This document shows positions 50,737 to 62,095 of a stretch of 64,000 nt of DNA, piece after piece. The stretch's first letter is position 1. Each line of letters begins with the position of its first letter. Source of the stretch: Molanna angustata (lineage: Eukaryota; Arthropoda; Insecta; Trichoptera; Molannidae); contig OY754987.1 in NCBI GenBank assembly GCA_963576475.1, forward strand, positions 6,996,536 through 7,060,535, read 5' to 3'. The position numbers and the translations under genes are program-made. Under the pieces are notes generated by a model. The model did not search any database. It was given only the letters and a program-made list of their open reading frames with translations, and had not been told where the DNA came from.

Positions 50737-51554
50737 ATGTTTCAACACAACAGCTGTTAGCATATATAAGTATTATGGTCTATACTCAATATTGATACGT
50801 GTTTTTATGGAATATATTTTTCACGCTTAGTTAAACTCTTTTTGCCGTCCGATCATCTATGGATAAACGATAAATGGCGGATATAATATTATAATTTGTG
50901 TATGGAAGACTCGCCGCCATTGTTCCCGCCCGCCGCCGCCATGATGAAACGGTGGTACAAAGCCATAGACAAAGATTAGAATTGCGCGGCAAAACGCACA
51001 ATAGACACAAAGGTCTGTGTTATGATATTTTCATTTTGCCACGGTATATTTTTATGTGCAGAAAACATAATTGGGGATAATCTAAACGCATTAACAATGG
51101 ATCGCTTAACATCGTTGAGAAATTATTGTTGTTATTATTGTTGCGAAAAAAAAATTGGCGCCCACATTGCTCGTTTTGATGGTTTTAGTACAGACTATAG
51201 ACGGTCAAAATATCATATTTAGTTGCTTAAATTTATCCAACGATTATACCAAAACTATAGGACTGTATAGTTGTAAGGAATTTCCGTTTGGCAAAGAACT
51301 CATCGCTTGGAATGGTTGTTAGAAAGTCTTTAGTAAATAGATACCTACATATTTTTTATAATTTATCAAAGCTAGTGTAGGTATTGTTCTTCCCCCACCA
51401 CCACGCATTCTGCTTATGGGTACTAATAATGGCCCCTTGCAAAACTCTGAAAGAACACATAAAGAACATACGAAGAGTCCAGAGAACTCTAAAACCTTGC
51501 AGACATTGCACTTAATGTGCCAAAGAGAGCTTATCATGTGGAAACAACTGGCTC
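50737..51554. other. Unique stretch with YY1/Pho-like cluster
   Basis: 50870-50960 contains AAATGGCGGATA, CGCCGCCATTGTTCCC and CCGCCGCCGCCATGATG, three GCCAT cores within 70 bp, and further on ACAAAGATTAG and ATTGTTGTTATTATTG (Sox-like). A 60-codon frame beginning at the TATGGAAGACTCG start has no domain I know. Possibly a regulatory element, or the start of an unrecognised exon. Confidence 0.35.
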
Positions 51555-51915
51555 ACTGTTCACTGATAGTGAAGATAAGAGTGCACCGAATTTAAGACAG
51601 AAAGTCTTGAAAACCCTGAATTTCCATGTCCAATGAGTCCAAAGAAATTCCCTCGGACATCGTCATAGAGTTCTCGTCGGAAATTTGACACGGAGAAGTA
51701 ATTGCATTCCCATAGGATATGCTCAGAAGTCTGTTCAGGGTTATCACAAAGCTGACATGAGGACGAATCGGATAAGTGAAAACGAAAGATATAACTTTTG
51801 AAACTGCCGTGTCCAGTGAGGAATTGCGTGGTCCAATAATCGGGAACAATCCACGAGGAAGAAATAAGAGTCCTCACATCGGGAATAAATAAAAATGTCA
51901 GTCTGCCCACAAAGC
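51555..51915 (-). mobile_element. R1-like LINE C-terminal fragment
   Basis: 116-codon minus-strand frame ending at 51560: MGRLTFLFIPDV, YWTTQFLTGHGSFKSYIFRF, HLSDSSSCQLCDNPEQTSEH and ILWECNYFSVSNFRRELYDD. TGHG.Fk.yl.rf.l..s..C..C...EQT.EHIL.EC with a C-x2-C-x8-H-x4-C knuckle matches R1/jockey-group C-termini. Frame still intact; both ends truncated. Confidence 0.7.
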
Positions 51916-52440
51916 TAGTGTATTGTCAATATTTTTAATTTGTGTAACCTATTTTATTTTTTGTATTTATCTAATATCATAGTAGAAAGAAATTTAATCC
52001 TTCTCCCGTCTTTTTTTCTTCCCATTCCTTCCCGTTACAAACATACAATAACTATAAATAACAACAGCTATCGAGTTCATGGGAAGACATCCAACAAGAG
52101 ATTCAAGAGTATATTATTTTATAAGATTGTTTTTATCCCTTAAATAAATAAACAAATAAATAAACATTTCTTTATAGCCATCTGATAATGATACTATTAT
52201 CCGTGAAAATTACAACGGATGTTGACAAGAAAAGTATTTTGAATCCGATGTAGGGAGACAGGTATACTTGGAATGTCTCCATAAAATATATAACTAATGT
52301 AAAAATATATCGCATTGTTTTTCAATAATTTACTATCAATGAGTAGGTAGTTACCTAACGAATAAAATAAATCACCTATAAAGAATATTTTGTCAGTTGC
52401 CAAGTTACGGGAAAATAGATTACCTTTGTAAGGCAACAGA
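51916..52440. other. Unassigned stretch
   Basis: AT-rich, ending in a short (AAAT)n run near 52142-52165. No supported feature. Confidence 0.4.
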
Positions 52441-52444
52441 TACT

Positions 52445-52640
52445 ATATTATACCTGTCAGAGCGTTTTTCGTCCGACGATTTTTCAGAGCGTTTGGAGCG
52501 TAGGTACACTGAAAGCGAGAGAGTGTGTTTTGAGCGTCTGTTTCCAGTCATTCTGAACGGCTAAGAGCGTCACTAATTGCACTCGGCGTTCATTCTGAAC
52601 GCACTCTCGGTAGTGCTCGCCAACTTCAGGGGTACCTAAT
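52445..52640. repeat. GAGCG-rich block with hairpin
   Basis: The short string GAGCG or its reverse occurs many times (CAGAGCGTTTTTCG, AGAGCGTTTGGAGCG, TTGAGCGTCTG, TAAGAGCGTCAC), and GCGTTCA-TTC-TGAACGC (52586-52602) is a perfect 7-bp stem with 3-nt loop. Looks like a MITE or satellite remnant; ends not defined. Confidence 0.4.
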
Positions 52641-52924
52641 ATGACACAAAGAGAAGAAGCAGAAGAAGCAAGAAAGTAAAACAATTCGTACAATAAAAGT
52701 TGATATTGGTGGTTATTCTGATATTTCTACGATTATATTTGAATGAATCCAATTACAATAGCTGTTATTGTATGTCGAATCAATTGACATCCAATATTAC
52801 ATATTTTGGTTTTTTGAACATTCTATTGTATTGTCTGTGGTCAAAAGCAGTTGTAACTATTTTCAGATTATTCTGTTGTAACTCAACGCCTATTTTATTC
52901 ACTAAAACTGATTATATTTTACTT
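52641..52924. other. Unassigned stretch
   Basis: About 280 bp AT-rich, no feature. Confidence 0.4.
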
Positions 52925-53600
52925 TATATCATCATCATCATCATCATAAGCTCGACAGCCCTGAGTGGGCCTTGGCTGAATCCAGGAGTCTCCTCCATTC
53001 CCGTCTATCCGTTGCCTTCGCTATCCAGTTTCTAATATTTATTGTGGAAGCATCGGCATCGACACTGTCCATCCATCGAGTCCTTGGTCTTCCTGGTCTC
53101 CTTCGACCTTGTGGCACAGAAAGTGTAAGGCGTTTTGTGGGGTTGTCGTCGTCCATTCGGATTATGTGACCAGCCCACCTTAAGCGCCCTATCTTGATGG
53201 AACTGATCACATCGGGCTCTTCATAGGTCTCGTGTAGTTCTCTGTTATATCGACGACGCCAACCATTATTCTCTTTTACTGGCCCGTAGATCGTTCGAAG
53301 GATCCTTCTCTCAAAATCCGCTATGGATCCTTCAGTTTATTTGGTCATCACCCAGGTTTCGGAAGCATAAGTGAGGACTGGCTTGATAAGTGTTTTATAC
53401 AGAAGGATCTTTGTGTTTCTCCTAACCAGTTTTGACCTTAGCTGCTTTTGTAGGGCGTAGAAGAATCTATTAGCAGCCATGATTCTTCTTTTAACTTCTT
53501 CTCTTGTATCATTGTCGCTGGTCACTGTGGAGCCGAGGTAAGTGAACTCTTTTATCACTTTAAAATTGTAGTTTCCGACTGTGAATATTTTGCTTTATAT
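52925..53600 (-). mobile_element. RTE LINE, 3' end, one nonsense codon
   Basis: Minus strand from about 53600: KIFTVGNYNFKVIKEFTYLG, STVTSDNDTREEVKRRIMAA, LLYKTLIKPVLTYASETWVM, a TAA at 53337-53339, then, in the same frame, ADFERRILRTIYGPVKENNG, IKIGRLRWAGHIIRMDDDNP, RRRPGRPRTRWMDSVDADA and DRREWRRLLDSAKAHSGLSS to the stop at 52944. The single stop is the only visible lesion across 200 codons (TAA for a likely TCA serine codon). The 3' end is an (ATG)n run at 52928-52948. The RT core is missing. Confidence 0.8.
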
Positions 53601-54989
53601 ATCCCTTCTAAAATAAAACAAATAAATAAAAACATTAGGTATATTTGTATATTTAAATTTAAAAAAAAGTATGGTTAATTGTTTATGTTATAAGTTTGTA
53701 GCTACATACGTACACAAATCTTCTCTTGTGAATTTAGGGTAGGTTGTTTTGTTTAGACACATAAAACTTTTTTGTATTTGAATAATCAAATATTGAGTAT
53801 TAATATTCGTTACCAATACGTATAAAAAATCCAAAATGTCGGCGACACAAAATGTCATGAATATAACGAAGTTAAAATTTAGGTATTTTATGTATCTTTA
53901 AATCATTATAGATATTCTGTCAATTACCTCTAAATATTCAACTAAAGCCAAAGCTGTATATTCTTGTGCCATTTTAATTGAAAATCGAAATATTTTATCG
54001 AGCAAAACATCAAACTGTAATTTAAACAACACGCTTTGAACGGGCATATGTATGTTATGATTTCAATAACATTTTCAATAAACCAATCCAATGATGTGCG
54101 TTCTAATATCCACCATTCCATAAAGACGATTGCCGCCATTTTGTATTGTGATAATGTCAAAAGTCAATCGTTGTTTATCGTTTCAGAATTACCACCATTA
54201 GCAACGAAAATGATTTTTCAAAGTATAAATGATCATACCTAGAATGTAGTAGGTAGATAGATAGTGGATATTGCAGCTTTTTCCTATCTTTTATTTCCCA
54301 TACAAAGCAGCCCTGCAAAGGCTCAGTGGGCCGTGTAATGAGAATCCCAACACAGAGCGCAACAGAACTGTCCCCCTTTTGCAAAGCGATCCTTTCATAA
54401 TCAGTATCTATATAGCCTTTTACATCACCATGCTGTCTCCTAGCTTCTTTGCTACCCTGATATCCCTTCTACATAATAGTCTATCTAATCTAGTCTAAAC
54501 TGTCTCTTCTACAAACCAATCAAACGCCTCTATCAGAGACATCCCGGCCGAGCGAATAACTCTACTCATAATAATATCTTACATGAATTCCATATGGAAG
54601 AAGATTTTTGGATGTCTCATTTTTATATAAGTTAGACTGCATCGGTCATCGAACTTGGAAGTGCAATTAAACTTCACGTTCCGAATAGACGGAAAAGATA
54701 ATCTGTGATAATTCATGAGGTAACAGCTTTGACGAACTATTTTTTAAACTCACCAATACCGCGATTGCATAGGTTTGGTAATGAACTGTGTGTTGATGCA
54801 GATATTTTTGGAAATATCGATCTTTCGATATGTCGATCGACTGTCACATTTCTTTTTTTTTCCTTGCTAGTATTATATTTTATTCTTATTATTTCATTGA
54901 AGCTTTGATTGATTAATTTATTTCTTTGTGTGAACAATTTTATTTTAATTCTTCTTTTATCCATGTTAGTTGGGCACGTTTAAACGTTT
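53601..54989. other. Unassigned stretch
   Basis: AT-rich to 54240, including a GATTGCCGCCATTTTG YY1/Pho-like site at 54129. 54290-54560 is more GC-balanced (CAGCCCTGCAAAGGCTCAGT, ATCCCGGCCGAGCG) with a plus-strand 75-codon frame lacking motifs. Nothing firmly assignable. Confidence 0.35.
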
Positions 54990-55182
54990 TTACTCCTCAC
55001 TAACCCAAGGGGATATAGTGGGGAGTTATGATTTCGCAATTTTTAAGAGTATTTTTTTATTGCAGATTATCAACTAGTATCATGCTGAGATTGTATTCAG
55101 AAAGTTTCATCATAATGTAACTGTGTGTGTGTGTGCTATGAGCTGCGTGCTGTGTGCTATGTACGGCGTGTTTATTTTACAT
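54990..55182 (+). repeat. Rep-L copy 3, left half
   Basis: CTCACTAACCCAAGGGG, ATCAACTAGTATCATGCTGA, GTTTCATCATAATGTAACTG and GGCGTGTTTATTTTAC match 3540-3640 and break off at the RTE insertion. Confidence 0.65.
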
Positions 55183-55590
55183 ACATACATACCATCACGC
55201 CATGTCCCTCACGGGGTAGGCAGAGAGAACCTATCTTGACACACATTCATCGCCTCATCAACATTCATACATCGTCTTATACATGTTCGTCTGTTTACGC
55301 TTCTTACATTTCCATCTTTCAAAATATCGTTTACATGGTCGTGCCATCCTTTTCTTGGGCGCCCGCGACCTCTTATTCCGTTCCTGTCAGCTTTGTATAT
55401 TTTCTTCGTCAGGCGTTCTTCGTTCATTCTGCCCAAGTGGCCAAACCATCTCAATGTGTTAACTTTCATTCTGTTAATTACATCTTTCTTTATCTTACAT
55501 TATTTCCTTGTATCTTCATTCCGAACTCTGTCATACATCGTTCTGTTACAAATTCTTCTAAGCGAACTCATTTCAACTGTCTCTCATTTT
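55176..55590 (-). mobile_element. RTE LINE 3' end inserted in Rep-L
   Basis: Minus strand: EMSSLRRICNRTMYDRVRNE, a TAA at 55500-55502 in frame, KIKKDVINRMKVNTLRWFGH, LGRMNEERLTKKIYKADRNG, IRGRGRPRKGWHDHVNDILK and VDEAMNVCQDRFSLPTP before the stop. LRWFGHxxRMNEERLxKxIY...G.R.RGRPR..W is typical of RTE C-termini. The 3' tail GGCGTGATGGTATGTATGTA is nearly the same as the Rep-C tail. Confidence 0.75.
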
Positions 55591-55840
55591 CTCATTTACT
55601 TTATCGATTATATCTCATTTTACTCTCATTTAGATCTCATTTTACTTTATCGATTATAGACTAAAGTACTCATTCAATTCTTTTCAAATTTTGCAAATAT
55701 GTATATCTAATACTCGCTTAGACCACATTAGATTTTGAACGATATATGAATAGTGCTTCTCAATTTTTTTGACTGTCAAATATTTCAAAGTAACCCCAAA
55801 CTCAGGAAACTTTAAATTTGAAATTTTTATTTTCAAATTG
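55591..55840 (+). repeat. Rep-L copy 3, right half
   Basis: TTACTTTATCGATTATA occurs twice (55595 and 55634), then TAGACTAAAGTACTCATTCA, TAATACTCGCTTAGACC and GTGCTTCTCAATTTTTTTGA follow the order of 3930-4075. The doubled string probably reflects the insertion. Confidence 0.6.
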
Positions 55841-56107
55841 GCACATCACTTTCATAATATGGCATTGAAGAGTTATCAAGTTTTCATAATAAAAATATTA
55901 AAATAAAAATTAATTTAAAAAACTCTAGAACTAGAACTAAACTTTCCATACAAAATTTAGTATGGAAAATTTTCAGTAGGTACTGATTTACACATATTTA
56001 AGAGTAAGACTAGATAATACCGTCTTATGAGCGTGTCATAACAAGATTGAGTCATGTTTAAATACTACCACTACCACTTGTCCAATTATGCATATTTGTA
56101 CTACATT
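55841..56107. other. Unassigned stretch
   Basis: AT-rich, about 270 bp; no feature. Confidence 0.4.
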
Positions 56108-56372
56108 ATTTGCTGAGAGGCACCGGGCTTAGAATAGTGCTTCCAATCTTGTCTATTATCTTCGTTTTCGAGTGTCCCGTAAGAGTCGGGTAATAGAAAA
56201 TACAACAGGCAACAATAACATCTCACATTGTTCAGCAATGAGGTTGACCACACATTCTGAATGTAGTGCTTTTAAAGGTGAGACGAATGTCGGTATACAC
56301 GCATGTGTTGCACTCCCTTTTATAAGGCAATGTACACCCGAAGACCTGTCGCTGGTTACCCCACATTGTGGG
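56108..56372 (+). mobile_element. Rep-C, near full length
   Basis: GCTGAGAGGCACCGGGCTTA, CTATTATCTTCGTTTTCGAG, TACAACAGGCAACAATAACA, TTGTTCAGCAATGAGG and GGTTACCCCACATTGTGGGG. The same leader (CACTTGTCCAATTATGCATA) precedes the copy at 14168, so the family may start further upstream than I marked. Confidence 0.75.
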
Positions 56373-56456
56373 GTTTAGATCCAGACTGAAAACACAATTA
56401 TTAAAAACTATGTCTCCACCGGAAATCAATCCCGGGACCCTTGGCTCACCAGTAAG
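56373..56456 (-). mobile_element. SINE-B head fragment
   Basis: GATCCAGACTGAAAACACAA, GTCTCCACCGGAAATCAATC and GGGACCCTTGGCTCACCAGT are the reversed body and B-box region; the A box is gone. Confidence 0.6.
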
Positions 56457-57056
56457 ATATTTATTTATTATTAAGAAAGAATTATAATAAAATACCTTGA
56501 TTATGCAAAAAAAAATACGTAATGGCGTTTGAAAACAGTTTCACAAAAAAAACCAACCCTATTTATTTACGATAAAAATCAAAAGCTTTAATATAAAGCT
56601 GCTTTTGTGGGGTATAAACAAGGTTAAAAAATATATAATAATATGAGCTATATACATACAAGGTAAGGCAATAAACGATGCCTGAGTTGCAATATGACAC
56701 TCCTAGTTAAGTAAAAGAGCTCGCGAGGGTTCCTAGAAGATGATGGGAGAACAAAGGTCTGGAAAAACAGGAGCAAAATAAGTTAAGAGAGATTTAACAA
56801 TAGGTAGGTACAATATTTTCCTAAGCAATATGCCACTAACGTAAATACATCAAGGGGATACACAACATTTTATCTGAAGAGTTTTTAATTTCTTTTAATT
56901 ATTTATTTTATTTTATAGATTTACAGAACCAACAGAGATTGGTTACAATCTTGGGGAGACTTCTCTTACTCCATTCCGCTCGATTTTCGGAACATATTAT
57001 TGTTACAAGGACATATTCATTCATCAAAAAGGTAGTTAGGTACCTATCCACTATGA
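56457..57056. other. Unassigned; SINE-A tail trace
   Basis: TTGTTACAAGGACATATTCA at 56999 is the SINE-A 3' tail. The rest is unrecognised. Confidence 0.4.
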
Positions 57057-57540
<484 letters not shown>

Positions 57541-57743
57541 TTTTATATTTTTTTTTTATTGATTTCTTTGTTATATATTTAGGAAGTTTATTTAGGAATT
57601 TAGGAAGGAAGGAAGAAGGAAGTTAGGAAGGAAAATTTTCATTTGTTCAAACTCGCCATTTAGTTAAGGTGTATAGAAGTTCATCATCATATATTATTAT
57701 CTAAGTACAAAAATAGAGCTGTAGTTTTCTGAAATAAAATACA

Positions 57744-57872
57744 TACATACCATTACGGCATATCTCACAATGCGGTGTAACCAGCAACAGGTGTGTGGGT
57801 GTGCTTTACCTTTCAAAAGTAAGCATGACTATGCTTGTATGCCCACACACTGTTCTCTTTCCACATAAATTT
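57744..57872 (-). mobile_element. Rep-C, 3' half
   Basis: Starts with ACATACATACCATTACGGCA (tail), then TCTCACAATGCGGTGTAACC, GGTGTGTGGGTGTGCTTTAC and GCCCACACACTGTTC. Its tail is the closest Rep-C match to the RTE tail at 55183. Confidence 0.7.
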
Positions 57873-58545
57873 ATAATAAAATATATTCTGAAATATAGGA
57901 TGGGTTGTGACTGTGACTGTGACGTCCAATGAGACAGTATAAAAATAATACACAATTAATTATGTTCATATTTTAATTATGTATCCTCCTGGAGCATTTT
58001 TACTAGTACCACCTTATTTTAAACTGTCCAATTTGTACTATTGTTGCATTACTCCATTATTGTTATTCTGTATTTTGTATGTATGTATACATATGTATGG
58101 ATTTAAAGAAATAAATAAATTATACTTAATTTAGGGAATTTATGAGGATGTATACGTTTTTGTTTTAAGGACATATTTATTTATTAAAAATATTATATTT
58201 CGTACAAGAACCGCCGGTTGTGCGCCAATCTGTGGACTAAATATAGGTCTATTTAGGGCAATGCATAAAGCATTAGACTAAAATCTAGATCTCAACAGAT
58301 AAAACACATTGGTATTATTTTATTCATAAACGTTGTTTAGGGATGATCTTATTACACAGAATCTTAATCAGACATTCACTGCAATAACTTACCTTTTCAC
58401 CGGGTGATCAGAAAATAACTTCACACTAATAAAAGTTATAATAATATTACAAAATTACAGAACAAACCATTTAGAGAGAATCTCTTAGTAGGTCCTAGTA
58501 TTTATAAATTATTTATTTATTTATTTATAAACGGCATAAAATCTC
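57873..58545. other. Unassigned; SINE-A tail
   Basis: 58133-58200 (TTAATTTAGGGAATTTATGA, GGATGTATACG, AAGGACATATTTATT) is a SINE-A 3' half on the plus strand. 58505-58545 is the reverse of the LINE-like hairpin at 41599. No gene. Confidence 0.4.
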
Positions 58546-58915
58546 AATCCATTCAAATATTTAAAGGTAAACTAAAAAAACTTTATTTGTCAAATAGTTC
58601 CTAAATTCCTTCTATATCCTTCCGTAACCTCCTTTTCCTCCTTGCTATGATCAGTGTTATTTTTATTATTCTTTTCTTTTTTTATAAACTCTCTTTTCAT
58701 TTTTTTTTTCTTTGTAATTTTTTTATATTTCTTACTCTTTCATGTTATTTTTTATCAATTTATTTCTCACTAAATTAGTATTATTGTACCAATTAAACTA
58801 AAAGACTTCACGTTGCTCGGGTTGGTTGGAAGAAATTGCCTTATGGCAATAAACCTGCCTTTGTACACATGTACATAAATTATATAAATAAATAAATAAA
58901 ATAAATAAATAAAAT
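58546..58915 (+). mobile_element. LINE-J 3' end with C-terminal codons
   Basis: Plus strand starts SQSIQIFKGKLKKLYLSNSS then stop, the closing FK.KL...L of jockey/CR1-group proteins, followed by a T-rich 3' UTR, CACGTTGCTCGGGTTGGTTG, the perfect hairpin ATTGCC-TTAT-GGCAAT (58838-58853) and an (AAAT)n tail to 58913. It links the LINE-J hairpin tail to a coding end. Confidence 0.65.
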
Positions 58916-59673
58916 CCCTTTTACATACATATATAAAAAAACACATATTGATGATAAAAATATATAGAATAAGAAAAAAAAAACAATTAAGTATACACTT
59001 AGCAAAAAAAACCTAAACAGTAAGACAATAAATTAAAAAAAAAACAATAGACGTAAGCAAACATAAAAAAATGAAGTACCTACATATGGACTCAAAATCA
59101 CCCAAAACATTAAATAAAAGTATTATAAACAGAAAGAACAGCAGTGTCATGTAAATTATAAATAAACAAAAAAGATATACAAAAAAACATTTTACAATCG
59201 AAAATAAACAAATCTGTACCGAAAATATCACAGGTTGTTTCTCTCATAAAAAAATGTGTATATCGTCCGTTTATATTTATATTTGGACAGCATAAAAATG
59301 TCACCTAAATGAGAGTATTCATTCCCAATATTATGGAGACGACTGACTAGCGAGTGATATTCTGTCTGGTGGATTGTCGTGGTATATTGTAATTAAAAAA
59401 TAATAATTATACCTAATTATTATTATAAAATATTTTTTTATTATAAAATAACATTGGATCCTTAGAGTCTTTATATATCTAGATACAATACAATGTATAT
59501 AATAATACAGTAAATACTTAATATTACATGCGAAAATAAAAATAAAGATCCTCATACATTCCCTAAACTAAGTACAAATGCTTGTGCTATAGATATTAAT
59601 ACTATATAATGTAAATACTTGATATTACATAATTCCGTTTGATTCAATTGATTTGTAGGGCTCGACAAACAAG
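58916..59673. other. AT-rich stretch with SINE-A pieces
   Basis: A/T-rich DNA. 59547-59592 (GATCCTCATACATTCCCTAA, ACAAATGCTTGTGCTATAG) is a reversed SINE-A body. No gene. Confidence 0.4.
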
Positions 59674-59674
59674 A

Positions 59675-59848
59675 GAATGCGGGTGACAGTTTTATAAAGC
59701 GTTGTTGAAAATCTATGGATGCAAATGACAGCGAAAAAGTGATTATTCTCTGCACAACGTAAAGCCAACTGATTTTATTGGTTAATACAAATTAGAGTAT
59801 TTTTCTGCACTAAAATTGGTTTATGCACAGGTTATGTCATCCGCATTC
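59675..59848. mobile_element. MITE-H, copy 2 (without satellite)
   Basis: 174 bp between TIRs GAATGCGGGTGACA and GAATGCGGATGACA (reversed), 13 of 14 matching. Shares GTGACAGTTTTATAAAGC and ACAAATTAGAGTATTTT with the copy at 24246, but has an ordinary middle instead of the 26-bp array. Non-coding. Confidence 0.75.
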
Positions 59849-60454
59849 CTTTGCTTATATTTTATAATGTAAATTCTATGGATTTCTATCAAGAATTGTA
59901 TACCGACAAAATATATTTAGTGCCACTGGCTTACCAAACCAGTGCGCTAACCGCTCTGCCAAAAAAAAAATCTTTCGTAATTTCAAATAAAATATTTTGT
60001 TACATTACACCCACGAGAATGATAAACAGATATTGTAACCACCGTGTGGTCAAATAGTACGTACATAAGTTGACATGGATGATTTCTTAGAAACCCATAT
60101 AAAAAGCCGAAGATAATCTTGGAATTCCTTGTAGTAGGTATATGAATAAGTAAGTTTTATGTCGGCAGATTACCTTTCATACCTTTGGAAACAAGAATAG
60201 GTACCTACCTTCCTAAGTAGCGATGTCAAGATGCCATGCGTCTGCTTTTCAACAGCTCTTAAATTGACATTCTCTTGATTGGAACCACCTGTTCTCAAAC
60301 CGTGCAGACGAAAATTCATTTTTGTCAATATATTATGTCCTTACTGGCTTCAAATTTTCATTCAGAGTATGGCCATTGGTCAACTCTCCATTAGGAATGA
60401 ATTTAAAGTGTTATTGTGTTAATTTTTATTAGGTAGATATTTATTTATTTATTT
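59849..60454. other. Unassigned; SINE-A head trace
   Basis: 59920-59962 (CCAGTGCGCTAACCGCTCTG) is a reversed SINE-A head. The remainder is AT-rich without features. Confidence 0.4.
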
Positions 60455-60496
60455 GATATTGCTTCTCGGGCAACTAACAGGTAAGTACCATGTCAA
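60455..60496 (-). mobile_element. SINE-B 3' tail
   Basis: TTGCTTCTCGGGCAACTAAC, AGGTAAGTACCATGTCAA is the reversed end of SINE-B; it stops exactly at the foldback element, so the foldback may be inserted in it. Confidence 0.65.
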
Positions 60497-61430
60497 ATTT
60501 ACGGTCTTATTTCAGCGTTATAAAATATCAACTTGGACTAAATGGAATAGGAACGTACCTATATTGGCCGGAACGTTCTTAAAAAGTTACTGGATCAGAC
60601 GTATTTTGAATAATTATGAAAATGATAAAAATTTCATAATTATTCAACAGATTTTTAATTATCTCAATAGAGACGATGTTGGAATATTTACTGTAGGAGA
60701 ACCGGGGAATCAAGGCACCTACAGGGCTTACGACCTGTCATCGGCTGGTTTACGTGATCACTTTATGCGCTTGCACAACGTTCACCAATTATGCCTTTTT
60801 TTAATGAGATCCCTATCAATTCAATTTCGAATGTTCTATATATTGTTATACTGAAATTCTTTTCGCTTGAAAATAAGGAGTTTTTACTACAGCCATCTAT
60901 GTGTGAAATTATGAACAACATTCTTATTATTTTTATTTATTTTTGTTGTAACGCCATCTATTGAGAGAATTGGTTTTTTGTAAATAATGAGAGCAACAAT
61001 TCTTATACCTGAGGTGAAATATGCATTTTTCGCATAGAAGTCACCCCTGAATTGCGCCAGACTTATAAGGTCATTTTTGTCTTATTTACCTACTTGTACC
61101 AATGTGTCAGTAATCGATCCAACCGATGACAGGTCGTAAGCCCTATAGGTGCCTTGATTTCCCGGTTCTCCTACAGTAAATATTCCAACTTCGTCTCTAT
61201 TGAGATAATTAAAAATCTGTTAAAAAATATCTGACTCCCGACAGGGAAAAAAATCCAATGTTTGCGCATATGCAATAATAAAAAAAAAATATTCAATTTC
61301 ATAATTTTCATAATTATTCATAATACGTCTGATTCAGTAACTTTTTAAGAACGTTCCGGCCAATATAGGTACGTTTCTATTCCATTTAGTCCAAGTTGAT
61401 ATTCTATAACGCTTAAATAAGTCCGTAAAT
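60497..61430. mobile_element. Foldback element, family G
   Basis: 934-bp element whose left arm (60497-60747) is matched in reverse by the right arm (61119-61430). Paired strings include CAACTTGGACTAAATGGAAT, GGCCGGAACGTTCTTAAAAA, AGGCACCTACAGGGCTTACG and CGACCTGTCATCGG. The right arm has an extra block (GACTCCCGACAGGG) also found at 40822. The 370-bp spacer contains CGCCATCTATTGAGAG. No target duplication is clear. A 133-codon frame crosses the left arm (see findings); no transposase. Confidence 0.8.
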
Positions 61431-61892
61431 CTAAAATCTACAATTTTAGTATGTTCCTATTTTAGTTACAATAGTTACTGAATAGAGGGTATTATGATAA
61501 CAGTGTGAGATTGAGAACAGTTTTAGAATCACCCGTGTCCAGAATTTAAGATCTCCAGATAACTGCTCGACAGCATTCGTCTTATCTCTTAATCCACTCC
61601 ATGGTCCATGGCACTATACGGTCCAGCACCTCTGTATACAAACATAGCACTCCAGGGTGCTGAAATATCCATCATCCGTCCATTGTGTCACGTCATTGTC
61701 CAACTCCACCATTGTTCACCATCAACACCATTGTCTGACCCAATCTCTCAGTCAATGGAATGTTAAATACTTCAACTCGAATCGATAAGGAGCCTTTTAA
61801 AACTAGTAGCTTGAATTATTGTCAAACAACAATTTAGCTTCAGTACACGATGGAGGCAACTCAGTTTACCAGTACCTACATACATAAGATAG
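61431..61892. other. Unassigned stretch
   Basis: GC-balanced at 61600-61760 (CCATGGTCCATGG, CATCATCCGTCCATTG, CAACTCCACCATTGTTCACC) with no open frame of note. Possibly host-derived. Confidence 0.35.
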
Positions 61893-62095
61893 TTACTCTC
61901 CATTTCTGTGTTACAGTGATGATCTATGACTATGGAACTTTTTGCAACTATCTTTTACATACATAGTAAGGAATATAGTTTTTCTCCACTTCTGTGTTAT
62001 ATTGATGATCTATGACTATGAAACTATTTGCAACTATCTTTTACATACAAAGCAAGGAATATATGTAGTTTCTCTCTATCTCTGTGTTATAGTGC
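61893..62095. repeat. 86-90-bp tandem repeat, 2.3 copies
   Basis: TCTGTGTTAYAGTGATGATC recurs at 61905, 61991 and (truncated) 62081, with CTATGACTATGRAACT and CAACTATCTTTTACATACA between. Confidence 0.8.

Noticed and set aside
50898..51080. 60-codon plus-strand frame after a GCC-rich start
   Set aside because: Attractive start context but no domain, no splice site I trust and no repeat support; left as an unassigned region.
55125..55664. 179-codon plus-strand frame
   Set aside because: Antisense to the RTE C-terminus and crosses its junction with Rep-L.
60453..60854. 133-codon plus-strand frame as an independent gene
   Set aside because: It spans a SINE tail and the foldback arm. Only the arm peptide is repeated elsewhere, so I report that as a finding rather than a CDS.
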